64,000 bases of DNA from Verrucomicrobiaceae bacterium. GTDB taxonomy: Bacteria; Verrucomicrobiota; Verrucomicrobiia; Verrucomicrobiales; Verrucomicrobiaceae. Positions 42,277-51,263 of this stretch are shown here, piece by piece (within the stretch, counting starts at the first letter, position 1; every line of letters starts with the position of its first letter). The notes under the pieces are model-generated. The model searched no databases and was not told where the DNA came from. It worked only from the letters and a program-made list of their open reading frames with translations. The stretch is taken from positions 303,868 through 367,867 of the forward strand of contig JAEUHN010000004.1 of assembly GCA_016795365.1 (NCBI GenBank). Reading direction: 5' to 3'. Position numbers and translations under genes: made by a program.

Positions 42277-44415
42277 TTACTTCACAAAGAGGAACTCACC
42301 GGTGTTGAGCAAGGCATGAACCACATCGGCCTTGGCGGTCTCGGCACGATCTCTCATCACCGAGGAGAGGATCTTGCTCTCGTTGGCGGTGGGGTAACGA
42401 GACAGCAGCCCGAGGAAGATGGTTTCCATCTTCGCGTCGTTTGTCGTGGCTGCGTTCACATGCTGGGAGAAATCAGACACATCGTTCAGCAGCGCATCGG
42501 CCACCGGACCATTGAGCAATGCGAGAGCCTGGGGCACTGCGGCTTCCCGGCTGGCATTCTCGATCGTCTCGCGATCACTTTGACCGAAGATGCGCAGCAT
42601 GTGCCCGCGTGGTGACGGACTGGGCAAGTCAGCCGCGCGAGTAGCTCCAGCGATCACGGCCCCCGATCCCTTGCGTAAATTGTTCTGCGCCGTGTTGATC
42701 AACTCCTTGGCCTTCTTCTTGTCGCCACCAGCCTGGGCTTTGATTTTGGCCATCTCCTCACGAGTGAGGCTGACTTTGGTCGCTTCTTGCTTGCCCTTAC
42801 CACCCTTGGCTTTCACACCGCCCTCGCGATATTCACGCTGGAATTCGCGGGCACCTTCCGCCCCTAGCACTGCGCTAAAAGCGTCACGCTTCGTGCCACC
42901 GCGCAGGGCCAGCACCTGCTTCTGCAAGGCTGCGGCTTCGTCCTTCTTGCCATCGCGGCGGAGTTTCGCAGCCTGTTCTGTGAGTTCCTTGATCTTCGCC
43001 AGTTTTTCGGGCGACTCTGCGCCGCCACTCGCCTTGATGTCGGCGATCAACTGCTTCGGATCCTTGCTGTTCAGAGTGTCGTAGAGCTTGCCCAGCGCAT
43101 CCAGCTTCCGTTCGGCAGCAAGATTGGGCTCCACCGCCTGCTGGTCGATGTTGCCTTTGATCAGCGTCGCCACGCTGTCCCAAATCTGCTCGGCACTCAT
43201 GCGACGCATCAGGGGGCCAGTGAAATGATAGGTCTCACCCAAGGCTACGTCCTTGGTGCTGGGCATCCGCTGGTAGAGGTCACTGTTGTAGATGACCCGG
43301 AGGTAGGCCTTCATGTCATACTTCTTCTCGGCCATCAGCTTCTCCAGGTAGTTCATCAGCTCCGTGTTGGATGGAGTGGTCGAATCCGTCATCTCGTCCA
43401 CAGGCTCGATCAAGCCCATGCCCATCGCACGCTTCCAGAGACGGTTGGCAATGACGAGCGTGAACCGTGGATTCTCTGGCGAGGTCATCCAGCGGGCGAA
43501 TGAATCAATTCGAGTTTCTCCAGGGAGCTGGCTTGCATCGTGACCGAACATGGTCTTCGGCTGCACTTCTTCGTTCGGCTTCGCATCCGTGTATTTGTAG
43601 TCGTGCGGCAGTTTGGGCAGACGATCCGTCTCTGCGACTGAGGTGTAGCGCAGCACCTTGCTCACTTCCTTGATCGACTCCTGAACGGACTTCAGATCGC
43701 GGCGCAGCGCCTGAGCCTCGGGCGACTTTCTCGCCTTCTTGTCCGGGGCCATCTTGCTCTCCAGGTTCAAGCCGTAGCCCTTCTTGGAGTCCATGCCATA
43801 CGTGAAAGCTGCCATGTGGTAGTAGTCCATCTGGCTCCACTTATCGAAGGGATGGTTGTGGCACTGAGCACACACGATCTGAGTGCCCAGAAAGACCTGC
43901 ACCGTTGCCGCCAAGTGGTCCAGTTGCATGCCTTGATCACGCATGTAGAATCCTATGGCTCCGCTGTCCCAGGAGGCACCATCGGTCGTGAGCAACTCGC
44001 GCACCATGCTGTCCCAAGGCTGATTTTTCTTCAGCGCCGACTTCAGCCAGTCCGCATAGGCATAGCCGGTGAGCTGTCCTTTGGTATCGGTCTGCAAGCG
44101 GAGGATGTCAGCGAAGTAATTGAAGTAATTGGCTGCGTAACCGTCGCTGGCCAGGAGCTGATCGATCAGCTTTGTTCGCTTGTCTTTATCCGTGCTGATC
44201 AGGAAGGCCTTCGCCTCCTCGATCGTCGGAATTCGTCCCACCACATCCACATAGATGCGGCGGAGGAAGACCTCGTCGGACGCCGGGGCATTGGGTTGCA
44301 GATTGTTCTTCTGCCATTCTTTGGCGATGATCTCATCAATGCGTGCCGACTCCGGCAACGCGGCACCGAAGGCTGAGATCGCAGTCAGGATGATGAAGGC
44401 GCAGGTCAATTTCAT
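42277..44415 (-). CDS. DUF1549-DUF1553 protein with c-type heme motif (no PSCyt1)
   Basis: A 712-residue exported protein (signal MKLTCAFIILTAISAFGAAL; ATG at 44415 preferred to one four codons upstream). DUF1549 occupies about 25-235 and includes VFLRRIYVDVVGRIPTIEEA and CAQCHNHPFDKW (CxxCH at 182-186). A Lys/Ala-rich helical insert (about 430-560, KIKELTEQAAKLRRDGKKDE...) separates it from the later part of DUF1553, which includes FARWMTSPENPRFTLVIANR and MRRMSAEQIWDSVATLI. Unlike the protein at 7946-10666 it has no N-terminal PSCyt1 heme domain. It forms an operon with the DUF1501 gene 23 bp downstream. Its precise role is unknown. Confidence 0.92.
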   Translation of the reverse strand: MKLTCAFIILTAISAFGAALPESARIDEIIAKEWQKNNLQPNAPASDEVFLRRIYVDVVGRIPTIEEAKAFLISTDKDKRTKLIDQLLASDGYAANYFNYFADILRLQTDTKGQLTGYAYADWLKSALKKNQPWDSMVRELLTTDGASWDSGAIGFYMRDQGMQLDHLAATVQVFLGTQIVCAQCHNHPFDKWSQMDYYHMAAFTYGMDSKKGYGLNLESKMAPDKKARKSPEAQALRRDLKSVQESIKEVSKVLRYTSVAETDRLPKLPHDYKYTDAKPNEEVQPKTMFGHDASQLPGETRIDSFARWMTSPENPRFTLVIANRLWKRAMGMGLIEPVDEMTDSTTPSNTELMNYLEKLMAEKKYDMKAYLRVIYNSDLYQRMPSTKDVALGETYHFTGPLMRRMSAEQIWDSVATLIKGNIDQQAVEPNLAAERKLDALGKLYDTLNSKDPKQLIADIKASGGAESPEKLAKIKELTEQAAKLRRDGKKDEAAALQKQVLALRGGTKRDAFSAVLGAEGAREFQREYREGGVKAKGGKGKQEATKVSLTREEMAKIKAQAGGDKKKAKELINTAQNNLRKGSGAVIAGATRAADLPSPSPRGHMLRIFGQSDRETIENASREAAVPQALALLNGPVADALLNDVSDFSQHVNAATTNDAKMETIFLGLLSRYPTANESKILSSVMRDRAETAKADVVHALLNTGEFLFVK

Positions 44416-45034
44416 GGGAAGGAACACAGAGGGGTTTCAGCGGCGTTAGCCACAACGAGTCCCGCCAGGAACCCGCCGGGCGCTGAAACGCAGCATTGAC
44501 AACAACCTTGCCAAATTCTGCAAAATCCCGTGTTCGCCTACACATCTGCCGGACAACAAGCGTCCAACAGCGTGAAAACCAACTCCCTCAGGCCCCGGCA
44601 GTCCCCACACCATTCGCCTGCCGGATCGCGATCAGCACACGCAAAGACGATCCCGCGTTCACCGCCTCGCGGGAAGGCCTCACGCTCGATTTCAAATGCT
44701 CCCCCACCTCCACTTCGCCGAAGCTAGCATTCAACTTTTTAATGGTCTCCACCACAGCCCGGGAGGACAAGGACCCATTGGAATCAAGAGCACCAACAAC
44801 ATGAATAGGCATGGCGAGTGAAGGCGTGAGCAGTTGGATTCAAGACAACGGCACGGCCTTCCTCCAGTCACAACAACGAGAGGTCGGCCGCACCGCCCAA
44901 GGTTACTATGCAAAACACCACCTCCGTGTTATGCAGGTGCCGAAGATTTTTGAAAAACTTCGCCCTGCCCCCCTCCAGCAGGCCTGTCGGACCGGCTGCT
45001 CCCCCAAAAGTCCCGAGCCAAATCCAGCTTCCAG
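44416..45034. other. Sparse intergenic region, 619 bp
   Basis: No confident gene lies here. One small leftward frame (44588-44812) is listed separately. TTGACA at 44496 followed by CAAAAT at 44521 is a loosely spaced promoter-like pair pointing rightward, with no clear gene to serve. No hairpin terminator or repeat was found. Confidence 0.5.
44588..44812 (-). CDS. Possible small hypothetical protein, 74 residues
   Basis: A 74-residue frame starting at ATG 44812 (MPIHVVGALDSNGSLSSRAV, then ETIKKLNASFGEVEVGEHLK). Codons favour G or C at the third position, and the residue mix looks protein-like, with a predicted amphipathic helix around RAVVETIKKLNASFG. There is no ribosome-binding site, and the opposite strand also has an open frame whose ATG overlaps this one. 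I recognise no family. It stands alone, between the DUF1549 gene and the alcohol dehydrogenase. Confidence 0.33.
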   Translation of the reverse strand: MPIHVVGALDSNGSLSSRAVVETIKKLNASFGEVEVGEHLKSSVRPSREAVNAGSSLRVLIAIRQANGVGTAGA

Positions 45035-46153
45035 CTAGAGCGCCGCCCGGAACAGCTCGACGAAGTCCGCCTCGTTCACCGGTCTCGGATTGAACTGCGC
45101 CGTCCACTGCTTCGCCGCCATCGTTGCCAGCTTCGGTAGATCAGCCTCCGTGATACCATAATGCCCGATGTGGCGCGGCATCTGCGCCTCCCACAGCAGT
45201 TCGCTCACACGGTCGGCCAGATCGCCATCGAAGTAGCTCTCATAAATGGCCGCGATCTCCGGCAGTTGGGAATTGAACCGGATCACATGCGGCAGCATCA
45301 CGCCCACCGCCTCGCCATGCACCACATTGAAGTAAGCCGTGAGGGGATTGGCGCACGAATGCGCCGCTCCCAGCATCGAGTTCTCGATTGCAATCCCCGC
45401 ATACGCCGCCCCCAGCAACATCTGCCCGCGAGCATCAACATTCGTCGGCTCACGCAGCACCCTACTGAATCCACCATGACAAAGCCGAAACGCCTCACGC
45501 GAATAAACAGCGGATAACGCACTGTGCTTCGTAGTCACCGCTGACTCCAGCGCGTGGGACAGGGCATCGATCCCCGTGCAAACCGTGACACGATGCGGTT
45601 GAGAGACCGTAAGCTCAGGATCGAGCAAGGCAATCCGGGCCGCCGCCTTCGGATCACCACAGGCCATCTTCACATGTGTCTCCGCATCCGAGATCAAAGC
45701 GAAGCTCTGGCACTCACTCCCCGTGCCCGCAGTGGTCGGGATCGCCATCAGCGGCAGCATCGGCTTCGTCGCCTTGCCCACGCCCCAGTAGTCCTTCATC
45801 TGGCCGCCATTCGTGAGGATGAAATTGCAACCCTTCGCCGTGTCCATGCTGCTGCCCCCACCGAGACCAATGAGCAAATCAGCCCCGAACTCCCGAGCCA
45901 CGGCCACACATTCATCCACATCCGTAGTCGAGGGGTTCTCATGCACCTGGGCAAAGACCCGCGCCGCCAGCCCCGCCGCCTCGATGAGCGCCTGGGCCTT
46001 GGCTGGGTAGCCAGCCTTTACGATGCCCGGATCACTCACGATCAAAGCGCGCGTCGCCCCGAGTTCGCGAGCGAGTTCACCCAGTCGGTTCAGGCAGCCC
46101 GATCCGAAGACAAGGCGAGTGCGCGGCGTGTGGTCGAAAGCCTTCAAGTCCAT
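45035..46153 (-). CDS. Iron-containing (group III) alcohol dehydrogenase
   Basis: A 372-residue cytoplasmic NAD(P)-dependent oxidoreductase. GLGGGSSMDTAKG is the nucleotide-binding GGGS motif, PTTAGTGSECQSFALIS is the second family block, and CTGIDALSHALES with GAAHSCANPLTAYFNVVHGE supplies the metal ligands (Asp and three His) normally holding Fe2+. The ATG at 46153 was preferred to a GTG six codons upstream. Substrates range from small alcohols and lactaldehyde to 1,3-propanediol and hydroxybutyrate, and sequence does not decide. It is separated by 425 bp from the histidine kinase upstream, so it is probably transcribed on its own. Confidence 0.93.
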   Translation of the reverse strand: MDLKAFDHTPRTRLVFGSGCLNRLGELARELGATRALIVSDPGIVKAGYPAKAQALIEAAGLAARVFAQVHENPSTTDVDECVAVAREFGADLLIGLGGGSSMDTAKGCNFILTNGGQMKDYWGVGKATKPMLPLMAIPTTAGTGSECQSFALISDAETHVKMACGDPKAAARIALLDPELTVSQPHRVTVCTGIDALSHALESAVTTKHSALSAVYSREAFRLCHGGFSRVLREPTNVDARGQMLLGAAYAGIAIENSMLGAAHSCANPLTAYFNVVHGEAVGVMLPHVIRFNSQLPEIAAIYESYFDGDLADRVSELLWEAQMPRHIGHYGITEADLPKLATMAAKQWTAQFNPRPVNEADFVELFRAAL

Positions 46154-46578
46154 GCGCCTAGAGAGATCCACCGTTGCACTGCCTGGTGAGCGTGACGCGA
46201 GCCGTGTGCCCGGATCGGAGCAGACGGAGGGTGGAGCAGACAGAATTCATGGAGGGCAAGGAAAAGGGATTGGGGGAAGAACCGACCAGACCGGAACGTC
46301 GAGCACTAGACACACCTTGCGCCCAGGCTCAACGGCTTTGCAGACTCTCCCAGTGAGAGCCCACAATGCCGAGCAATCTACGAACGAGCAGCGGGAGTTG
46401 ATACATCCCCAGTCATCCATCCTCACTATCCTCGCAGTGCTGCCCAAATGGAGACCTAACCGATGGCGTCGTCTCGATGGCCCCGATCCGCGACCACTCA
46501 GTTCCCATCGGATGCACGTTTGCCACTGAATCGCGAGACCACGAGCAGGACGAGCGACACGAAACACCCCATACACTA
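46154..46578. other. Intergenic region, 425 bp, no gene seen
   Basis: Short frames exist on both strands, but they are Arg/Trp/Cys-rich and lack starts. A response regulator gene, expected near the kinase, is not here. No strong hairpin or repeat was seen. Confidence 0.55.
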
Positions 46579-48594
46579 CTACCAGTCGCGAGTCTTCGTG
46601 TTGTTCTCCATCAAAGACCAAGGACTCTCGCAGGTCACCGTCAGCGTGGTCCCCTGCCCTGGCGTGCTGTGCCAGTTGACTCGGGCACCGATCTTTCGGC
46701 AGCGTTCGCGAATGCCCATGCAGCCGAAGTGGCCGGGCTTGCCTTCGGTGTGGCCGTCGGGGGCGAAGCCAGTGCCGTCGTCGATCACGGATAGTTCGAG
46801 CTGATGTCCCTCATGACGCAACCGCAGTAGGATGGACGATGCATGGGCGTGCTTGAGCGCATTGGTCAAGGCTTCCTGGGCGATCATACGAAGGTGATGG
46901 ACCACAGGGGAAGGCAGCACGGGCAGTGTGCCACTGACTTCCACGCGAATCAGCGGCGCATTCGCCGGCTGGCGTTCGGCCAGGTCCTGAAGCGCATGGA
47001 CGAGTTCAACCTGGTTCACTGGATCGTCTCGGAGGTCGGCCACGAGATTCCGTGCCTCGGCCTGGATGCGCGAGACGAGGCTGCGCGAGGTCTCCAAGAG
47101 CACACGCGCCTTGTCTTCCATGGGGCGAGTCACGGCGGCATCCATTCGAAGCGACAGGCCTGCGAGTTCCTGTTCCAGCGTGTCGTGAAATTCGCGCGCG
47201 ATGCGTTGCCGTTCCTCCAGAGCTGCCTCGTGACGAATGCGGAGACGCAGGGAACTGACCTGCCGCCGCAGTAGCATGATCCACACTCCGCCCGCTAGCA
47301 GCACACAGGCCAGCACTGCCATGGCGGAGACAAGTCTGGCAACCGTCCAGAAAGGAGGTGCTTGCGTCACGTGGAGGTCTGCGAGTGAACGAAGCCAGAG
47401 ACGAAACGATTGAGGCTTGGCATTGAAACCGACGCCACTCACCGACTCGACTCTGCAGATCCCTGTGAGTCCGACTTCGCTCTGAAGCTCAACCGTCATC
47501 TCCTCGGCACCTTCCAGCCGCACAGGCACACGCGAGCGCCCATCGCTGATGACGACGACTTGCCCCTCATCACTTCGGAATCTCTCCACCACGGAACCCT
47601 GAACGGACACAAGGTCGCCATCGCGAGCTTTGCGCGGCATGTCTTTCAAAGTCATCGATACCGGACTTGCGGGCTCTCCATTGCTGATCTCCAGAAGACT
47701 AGCATCCGCAAGGGTGGGCGTGAAACGATCCATCTCGGGGAAGCCAGCCACGATCACGACATCGCCGATTCTGACGGAAGGCACGTCGATCAACTGCACC
47801 GCCACCGAGGCCTCGCCATCGCGAATGAAAACCAAGGACCGGTCGAACACGCCGGTAACGCTGCCACGCACACGCACTCTTCGCCCACTCTCGCCAGTGG
47901 CGCTGAAGCTAAGCACACCCGCCGTGGTAGTTAAGGCCAGCTCATCAACCTGCCGCGCAGGTTCCTCCACCACGATGTCAGCACTGCTGCTCACGCGCAG
48001 GTAGGGCTGCACGAGCTGCCGCAAATCATTGATCGTTCCAGCGGCCAGCCCTTCGATCCTCACCCGTGCATCCACCCAGTCACCAGCCGCCACGTCGCCA
48101 TCGATTCGCACCTCGAGGACACGCGACCCCATGGCCAGCCGCAGCACGCTGCGATTCTCTTCCAGCGAGGTCACGGACCGCACGATGCCGCTGACTTGCA
48201 CTCGCTGATAATGGAAGCGAGCGAGCATCAGGTCATCGTAGTTCGCCGGCAGCGCCCGAGGACGCTCGCCATGCCCGACCACCCGAAGTGTTTCGATTTC
48301 GATGCCCGGCAAGAAAAGCCCTGGGAAAGTCTGGCCCTGGACTTCGACTTCGTCACCTTCACGCAACTCGCCAATGGGTAGCTTTGTGCGCAGGAAGGTT
48401 CCCGCCGTCGCATCCTGAACAAAGATCGTGCCTGGGGACTCGATGAACCCCACAGTCGCTCGCAACTTCACCGCCCGTCCTTCTTTCGCCTGCTCCACGG
48501 TCAGCGACCGGACACTGATGGCATCGCTGATCTGCGCCCGACCCAAAGGGGCCATCAGCAGGGCAAAGGCGATCAATATCTGGCAACGAATCAC
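46579..48594 (-). CDS. NarL/DesK-type sensor histidine kinase with extracytoplasmic tandem OB-fold-like sensor
   Basis: A 671-residue membrane kinase starting at GTG 48594, with a signal peptide (about 1-20). Residues 30-405 look like three or four tandem OB-fold-like beta-barrels (for example VKLRATVGFIESPGTIFVQD at 43-62, VRVRGSVTGVFDRSLVFIRD at 240-259, VSVQGSVVERFRSDEGQVVV at 329-348). One membrane helix (421-442) leads to a HisKA_3 dimerisation region with ERQRIAREFHDTLEQELAGL, phospho-acceptor H470. The HATPase domain has EALTNALKHAH (574-584), DDGTGF (605-610) and FGCMGIRERCRKIGA. Such kinases pair with NarL-type regulators, but none is adjacent. The upstream neighbour, 50 bp away, is the SGNH hydrolase. 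The signal sensed is unknown. Confidence 0.9.
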   Translation of the reverse strand: MIRCQILIAFALLMAPLGRAQISDAISVRSLTVEQAKEGRAVKLRATVGFIESPGTIFVQDATAGTFLRTKLPIGELREGDEVEVQGQTFPGLFLPGIEIETLRVVGHGERPRALPANYDDLMLARFHYQRVQVSGIVRSVTSLEENRSVLRLAMGSRVLEVRIDGDVAAGDWVDARVRIEGLAAGTINDLRQLVQPYLRVSSSADIVVEEPARQVDELALTTTAGVLSFSATGESGRRVRVRGSVTGVFDRSLVFIRDGEASVAVQLIDVPSVRIGDVVIVAGFPEMDRFTPTLADASLLEISNGEPASPVSMTLKDMPRKARDGDLVSVQGSVVERFRSDEGQVVVISDGRSRVPVRLEGAEEMTVELQSEVGLTGICRVESVSGVGFNAKPQSFRLWLRSLADLHVTQAPPFWTVARLVSAMAVLACVLLAGGVWIMLLRRQVSSLRLRIRHEAALEERQRIAREFHDTLEQELAGLSLRMDAAVTRPMEDKARVLLETSRSLVSRIQAEARNLVADLRDDPVNQVELVHALQDLAERQPANAPLIRVEVSGTLPVLPSPVVHHLRMIAQEALTNALKHAHASSILLRLRHEGHQLELSVIDDGTGFAPDGHTEGKPGHFGCMGIRERCRKIGARVNWHSTPGQGTTLTVTCESPWSLMENNTKTRDW

Positions 48595-48644
48595 GCCTTA
48601 CGGTAGGTTGTGCGGCGCTCTCGTAAACCAATTCAAACAGCATC

Positions 48645-49766
48645 CTATCGAGCGAGCCACGACTTCATCCACGAGTAAAAACTAGCCCCGATCTGAGCGT
48701 AGCCCACCGCATTGGGATGCACGCCATTGTTCTCTGGATAGCCGGCTACGGGATCGAGATTGAGTTCAGTGGGAACAAGGATGATACCCTCCTTTTCGCG
48801 ACCACTGAGCCGCTCCAGCATCCGCTGCACCAGACGATGCTGGATGCGCTTCCAGCCCCAGCGGTGATACTTGCCTTTGTAGTTCGCGACAAAGCCAGAC
48901 TCCCGGGCATTCGGCGGCGTGGTGAGCCCGACGGCAAGCACTGCTTTGGGTGCTGCCGCATGGAAGGCAGCGAGCAGTTTGTCTGCGTTGTCGAGCACTC
49001 CATCAATGTGCTTGAGCATCGCCTTCTCATCATCAGGGCTGGCTCCGAAGCAGTCGTTGATGCCGAGCAGAAAGGTTACCACATCGGGCACCTGGCCACC
49101 GCACGACTCGCGGAAGTAGCGCTGGAGATCGAACTGCGCCTTGCCTGCCGCATCGGCAAAGATGAAGGGGCTGGTGCTCTTGCGAGCGAGCGGCCCTGCC
49201 GTGGTGCCTGCGGGCTTGGGATCGAACTTGCTCAAGAAGTCCACCCACTTCCAGCCACCGTAGCCCTCGTGCGCCACCCTAGTCGCGACTGCCGCAGGCT
49301 TGTGGGTGCCAAGCATCTTCCACTGGGGATTGCCCGGCTCGCTCAGCAATCGCGCGATCTCGTTCGGATACAAAGACGCATGGGTAAGGCTGTCGCCAAC
49401 CACGAGCACGCTCAGCTCGCGACCCGCACCAGCGTTTCGTGGTGCGATGCGAAGGATCGCCGAGGACTGTTCGAGCACTTTACCAGCCTTGTCCTTCACG
49501 ATCACACTCAAGGCATGATCGCCCACATCGCGGTCGGCAGCCGTCAATGTCCACCGGTTCGCCTCCGTCGCTCCCACGTCACAACTCACCTCAAAGCGAT
49601 AGCTCTCGGGCTGCTCGGTGAGCACGGCGTTGTCGAAATACAAACTCATCGGCACGCCCGGAACTGCATAACAGACCGGTGGAAGAGTCAGGCGAAGAGA
49701 CTCCGCCAGCAGTGGACTGCCTAACAAAAAGAGAAGGGCAATAAGTCGGGGAAGCACTCGAATCAT
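48645..49766 (-). CDS. Exported SGNH/GDSL-family hydrolase
   Basis: A 373-residue exported esterase-like protein with a signal peptide (MIRVLPRLIALLFLLGSPLL; ATG at 49766). An N-terminal beta-sandwich (about 22-112) precedes the SGNH domain: VLVVGDSLTHA with nucleophile S126, the Gly block around GYGGWKW, FLLGINDCFGA with the Asn block, and NNGVHPNAVGYAQIG with the catalytic Asp/His-type ending (His of VHPN). The family deacetylates polysaccharides or cleaves short esters. With the N-terminal sandwich it resembles carbohydrate esterases, but the substrate is inferred only by family. It may be cotranscribed with the kinase gene 50 bp downstream. Confidence 0.9.
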   Translation of the reverse strand: MIRVLPRLIALLFLLGSPLLAESLRLTLPPVCYAVPGVPMSLYFDNAVLTEQPESYRFEVSCDVGATEANRWTLTAADRDVGDHALSVIVKDKAGKVLEQSSAILRIAPRNAGAGRELSVLVVGDSLTHASLYPNEIARLLSEPGNPQWKMLGTHKPAAVATRVAHEGYGGWKWVDFLSKFDPKPAGTTAGPLARKSTSPFIFADAAGKAQFDLQRYFRESCGGQVPDVVTFLLGINDCFGASPDDEKAMLKHIDGVLDNADKLLAAFHAAAPKAVLAVGLTTPPNARESGFVANYKGKYHRWGWKRIQHRLVQRMLERLSGREKEGIILVPTELNLDPVAGYPENNGVHPNAVGYAQIGASFYSWMKSWLAR

Positions 49767-49866
49767 AACGAGGCAAACCAACGCCAACCGTGGTCACTCT
49801 TCTTGCCGGAATCATGTCTCGCCTTGATCAGACTCGTTTTCCGGGTCAATCGAGCCGAGCGCCCAG

Positions 49867-51186
49867 CTACAATCCCAGACGGAAGCCGGCCTTGCTGAAC
49901 TTGGTGCCGATCTCCTGCTGAAGCTGCTCGTCGTTGCGACCGTCCAGGAGGACTTTGAGGTTCTTCAGCGGTGTGTCTTCATCGTAGGCCTTGCCATCGG
50001 GAGCGGCAGGGGGCTGCGGTGCTTTCAGATTGCTTGGATACGTGAAGCGACCGCCTTCGAGCTTCTTGACGCCGGGAAGTTTGAAGAACTCATCCATGGC
50101 AGCACGGTAGGCCTTGAACTCCTTTTCATACGCCACCCACAGGTCAGCTTCAGCCTTGGTCGCGTCCATGTATTTGATCCAACGGGCACCGGAGCCGTCG
50201 CCATCCAGGTGGTTGAAGTAGTAAACCAAGAGCGCGGACTGCTGGTAAAGCGCGTGCTGCCGATCGGGCGTCATGGCTTGCTCATCCCACTCCTTGCGCT
50301 TGAGTCGAAAGAGTTCACTCACATTGGGCAGCTTCGGTGTGCGACCGCGATTGCGCCAGACTTCGAGGTAGTCTCTGAGCCCCTCCTTGTGGCGGGCCAC
50401 GCCGAACGTTCCCGCCTTGTAAGGGAGCAGTTCGGCATACTCGGCACTGCCCTCGATGGCCCACTTGGGCATGTAGGGCAGGTAGTCATGCATCATCTGA
50501 TGCGTAATCTCGTGAACGAGAGTGTCACTGCTGTAGTTCTCGTCCTTGGTGTAGCTCTTGCCGAGTCGCTTGATGCCGAGGCTCTCGAAAGGGATCTTGA
50601 AGATCTTCTCGCCGCTCATGTAAACGCCACCGGAGTTTGAGGGTCCACCGGCCTGCATGTAGTCGTTCCTCGTCTCGTAGAGGGCGGCCTGATAAAGTTC
50701 CAAACCTTCGGGCGGACGACAGACGATGCCCCAGGGCAGATCGCCCACGAGTTTCTTGGTGGCCTCGAAGGTGCGCGCCACTTCCTTCATCAAACTGGGC
50801 AGCAACTTGCCCTGTGAGGTGTATTCGAAGCCTTCGCTCCGATAGACAAACTTGCGCGGCTCCTCAGTGACGAGCTTCACCTCAATGGCTGAACTCTGAA
50901 TCTCGACGGTGGTCGGCCACTTTCGGGGTGCGACTTTTGCACCCAGTGCGATCACGCCCGGAGGCTGCGCCTTGAGAAAGGCCTGGTCAGCGGGACTGAG
51001 TTTCTCAAATGGAACCTTGGCATCCGATCCGTCTGCGAGCCGAAGAGTGACGTGGGCTGCATCAAAAGAGACCAAGACCGCCTTGACCTGGCGACCATCT
51101 TTGCTCGTCCACAAACGGCTTTCATTTCCCTGACCCAGGACAGATGTGACGAGGGCCAGACTGGCCAGAAGGAGGGGGGATTTCAT
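49867..51186 (-). CDS. Exported SHD1-domain protein with gluzincin peptidase motif (DUF1570-like)
   Basis: A 439-residue exported protein (MKSPLLLASLALVTSVLG). Residues 22-75 form an SHD1-like domain (RLWTSKDGRQVKAVLVSFDA, then PFEKLSPADQAFLKA). Residues about 105-370 form a peptidase-like domain with VHEITHQMMHD (H225, E226, H229) and a downstream WAIEGSAEYAELL (E244/E249), the arrangement of gluzincin zinc peptidases in DUF1570-type proteins. Activity is not proven. The C-terminal 50 residues are Lys/Asp-rich. SHD1 domains in eukaryotes bind Pro-rich peptides; their role in Verrucomicrobiota is unknown. It lies 77 bp downstream of the ABC ATPase in the same direction. Confidence 0.85.
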   Translation of the reverse strand: MKSPLLLASLALVTSVLGQGNESRLWTSKDGRQVKAVLVSFDAAHVTLRLADGSDAKVPFEKLSPADQAFLKAQPPGVIALGAKVAPRKWPTTVEIQSSAIEVKLVTEEPRKFVYRSEGFEYTSQGKLLPSLMKEVARTFEATKKLVGDLPWGIVCRPPEGLELYQAALYETRNDYMQAGGPSNSGGVYMSGEKIFKIPFESLGIKRLGKSYTKDENYSSDTLVHEITHQMMHDYLPYMPKWAIEGSAEYAELLPYKAGTFGVARHKEGLRDYLEVWRNRGRTPKLPNVSELFRLKRKEWDEQAMTPDRQHALYQQSALLVYYFNHLDGDGSGARWIKYMDATKAEADLWVAYEKEFKAYRAAMDEFFKLPGVKKLEGGRFTYPSNLKAPQPPAAPDGKAYDEDTPLKNLKVLLDGRNDEQLQQEIGTKFSKAGFRLGL

Positions 51187-51263
51187 GAAAACGCTGGTGC
51201 GTTCTTATCATAAAGATCGCCCACGGGTCAAGCATCCTGAGACATTGTATCGCGCTGGAACCC

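Noticed and set aside
44811..45038. Rightward 75-codon frame
   Set aside because: Overlaps the end of the alcohol dehydrogenase and shares its start with the leftward frame; weaker of the two.
46247..46621. Leftward frame downstream of the kinase as a response regulator
   Set aside because: No receiver Asp/Lys pattern or helix-turn-helix; Trp/Arg/Cys-rich.
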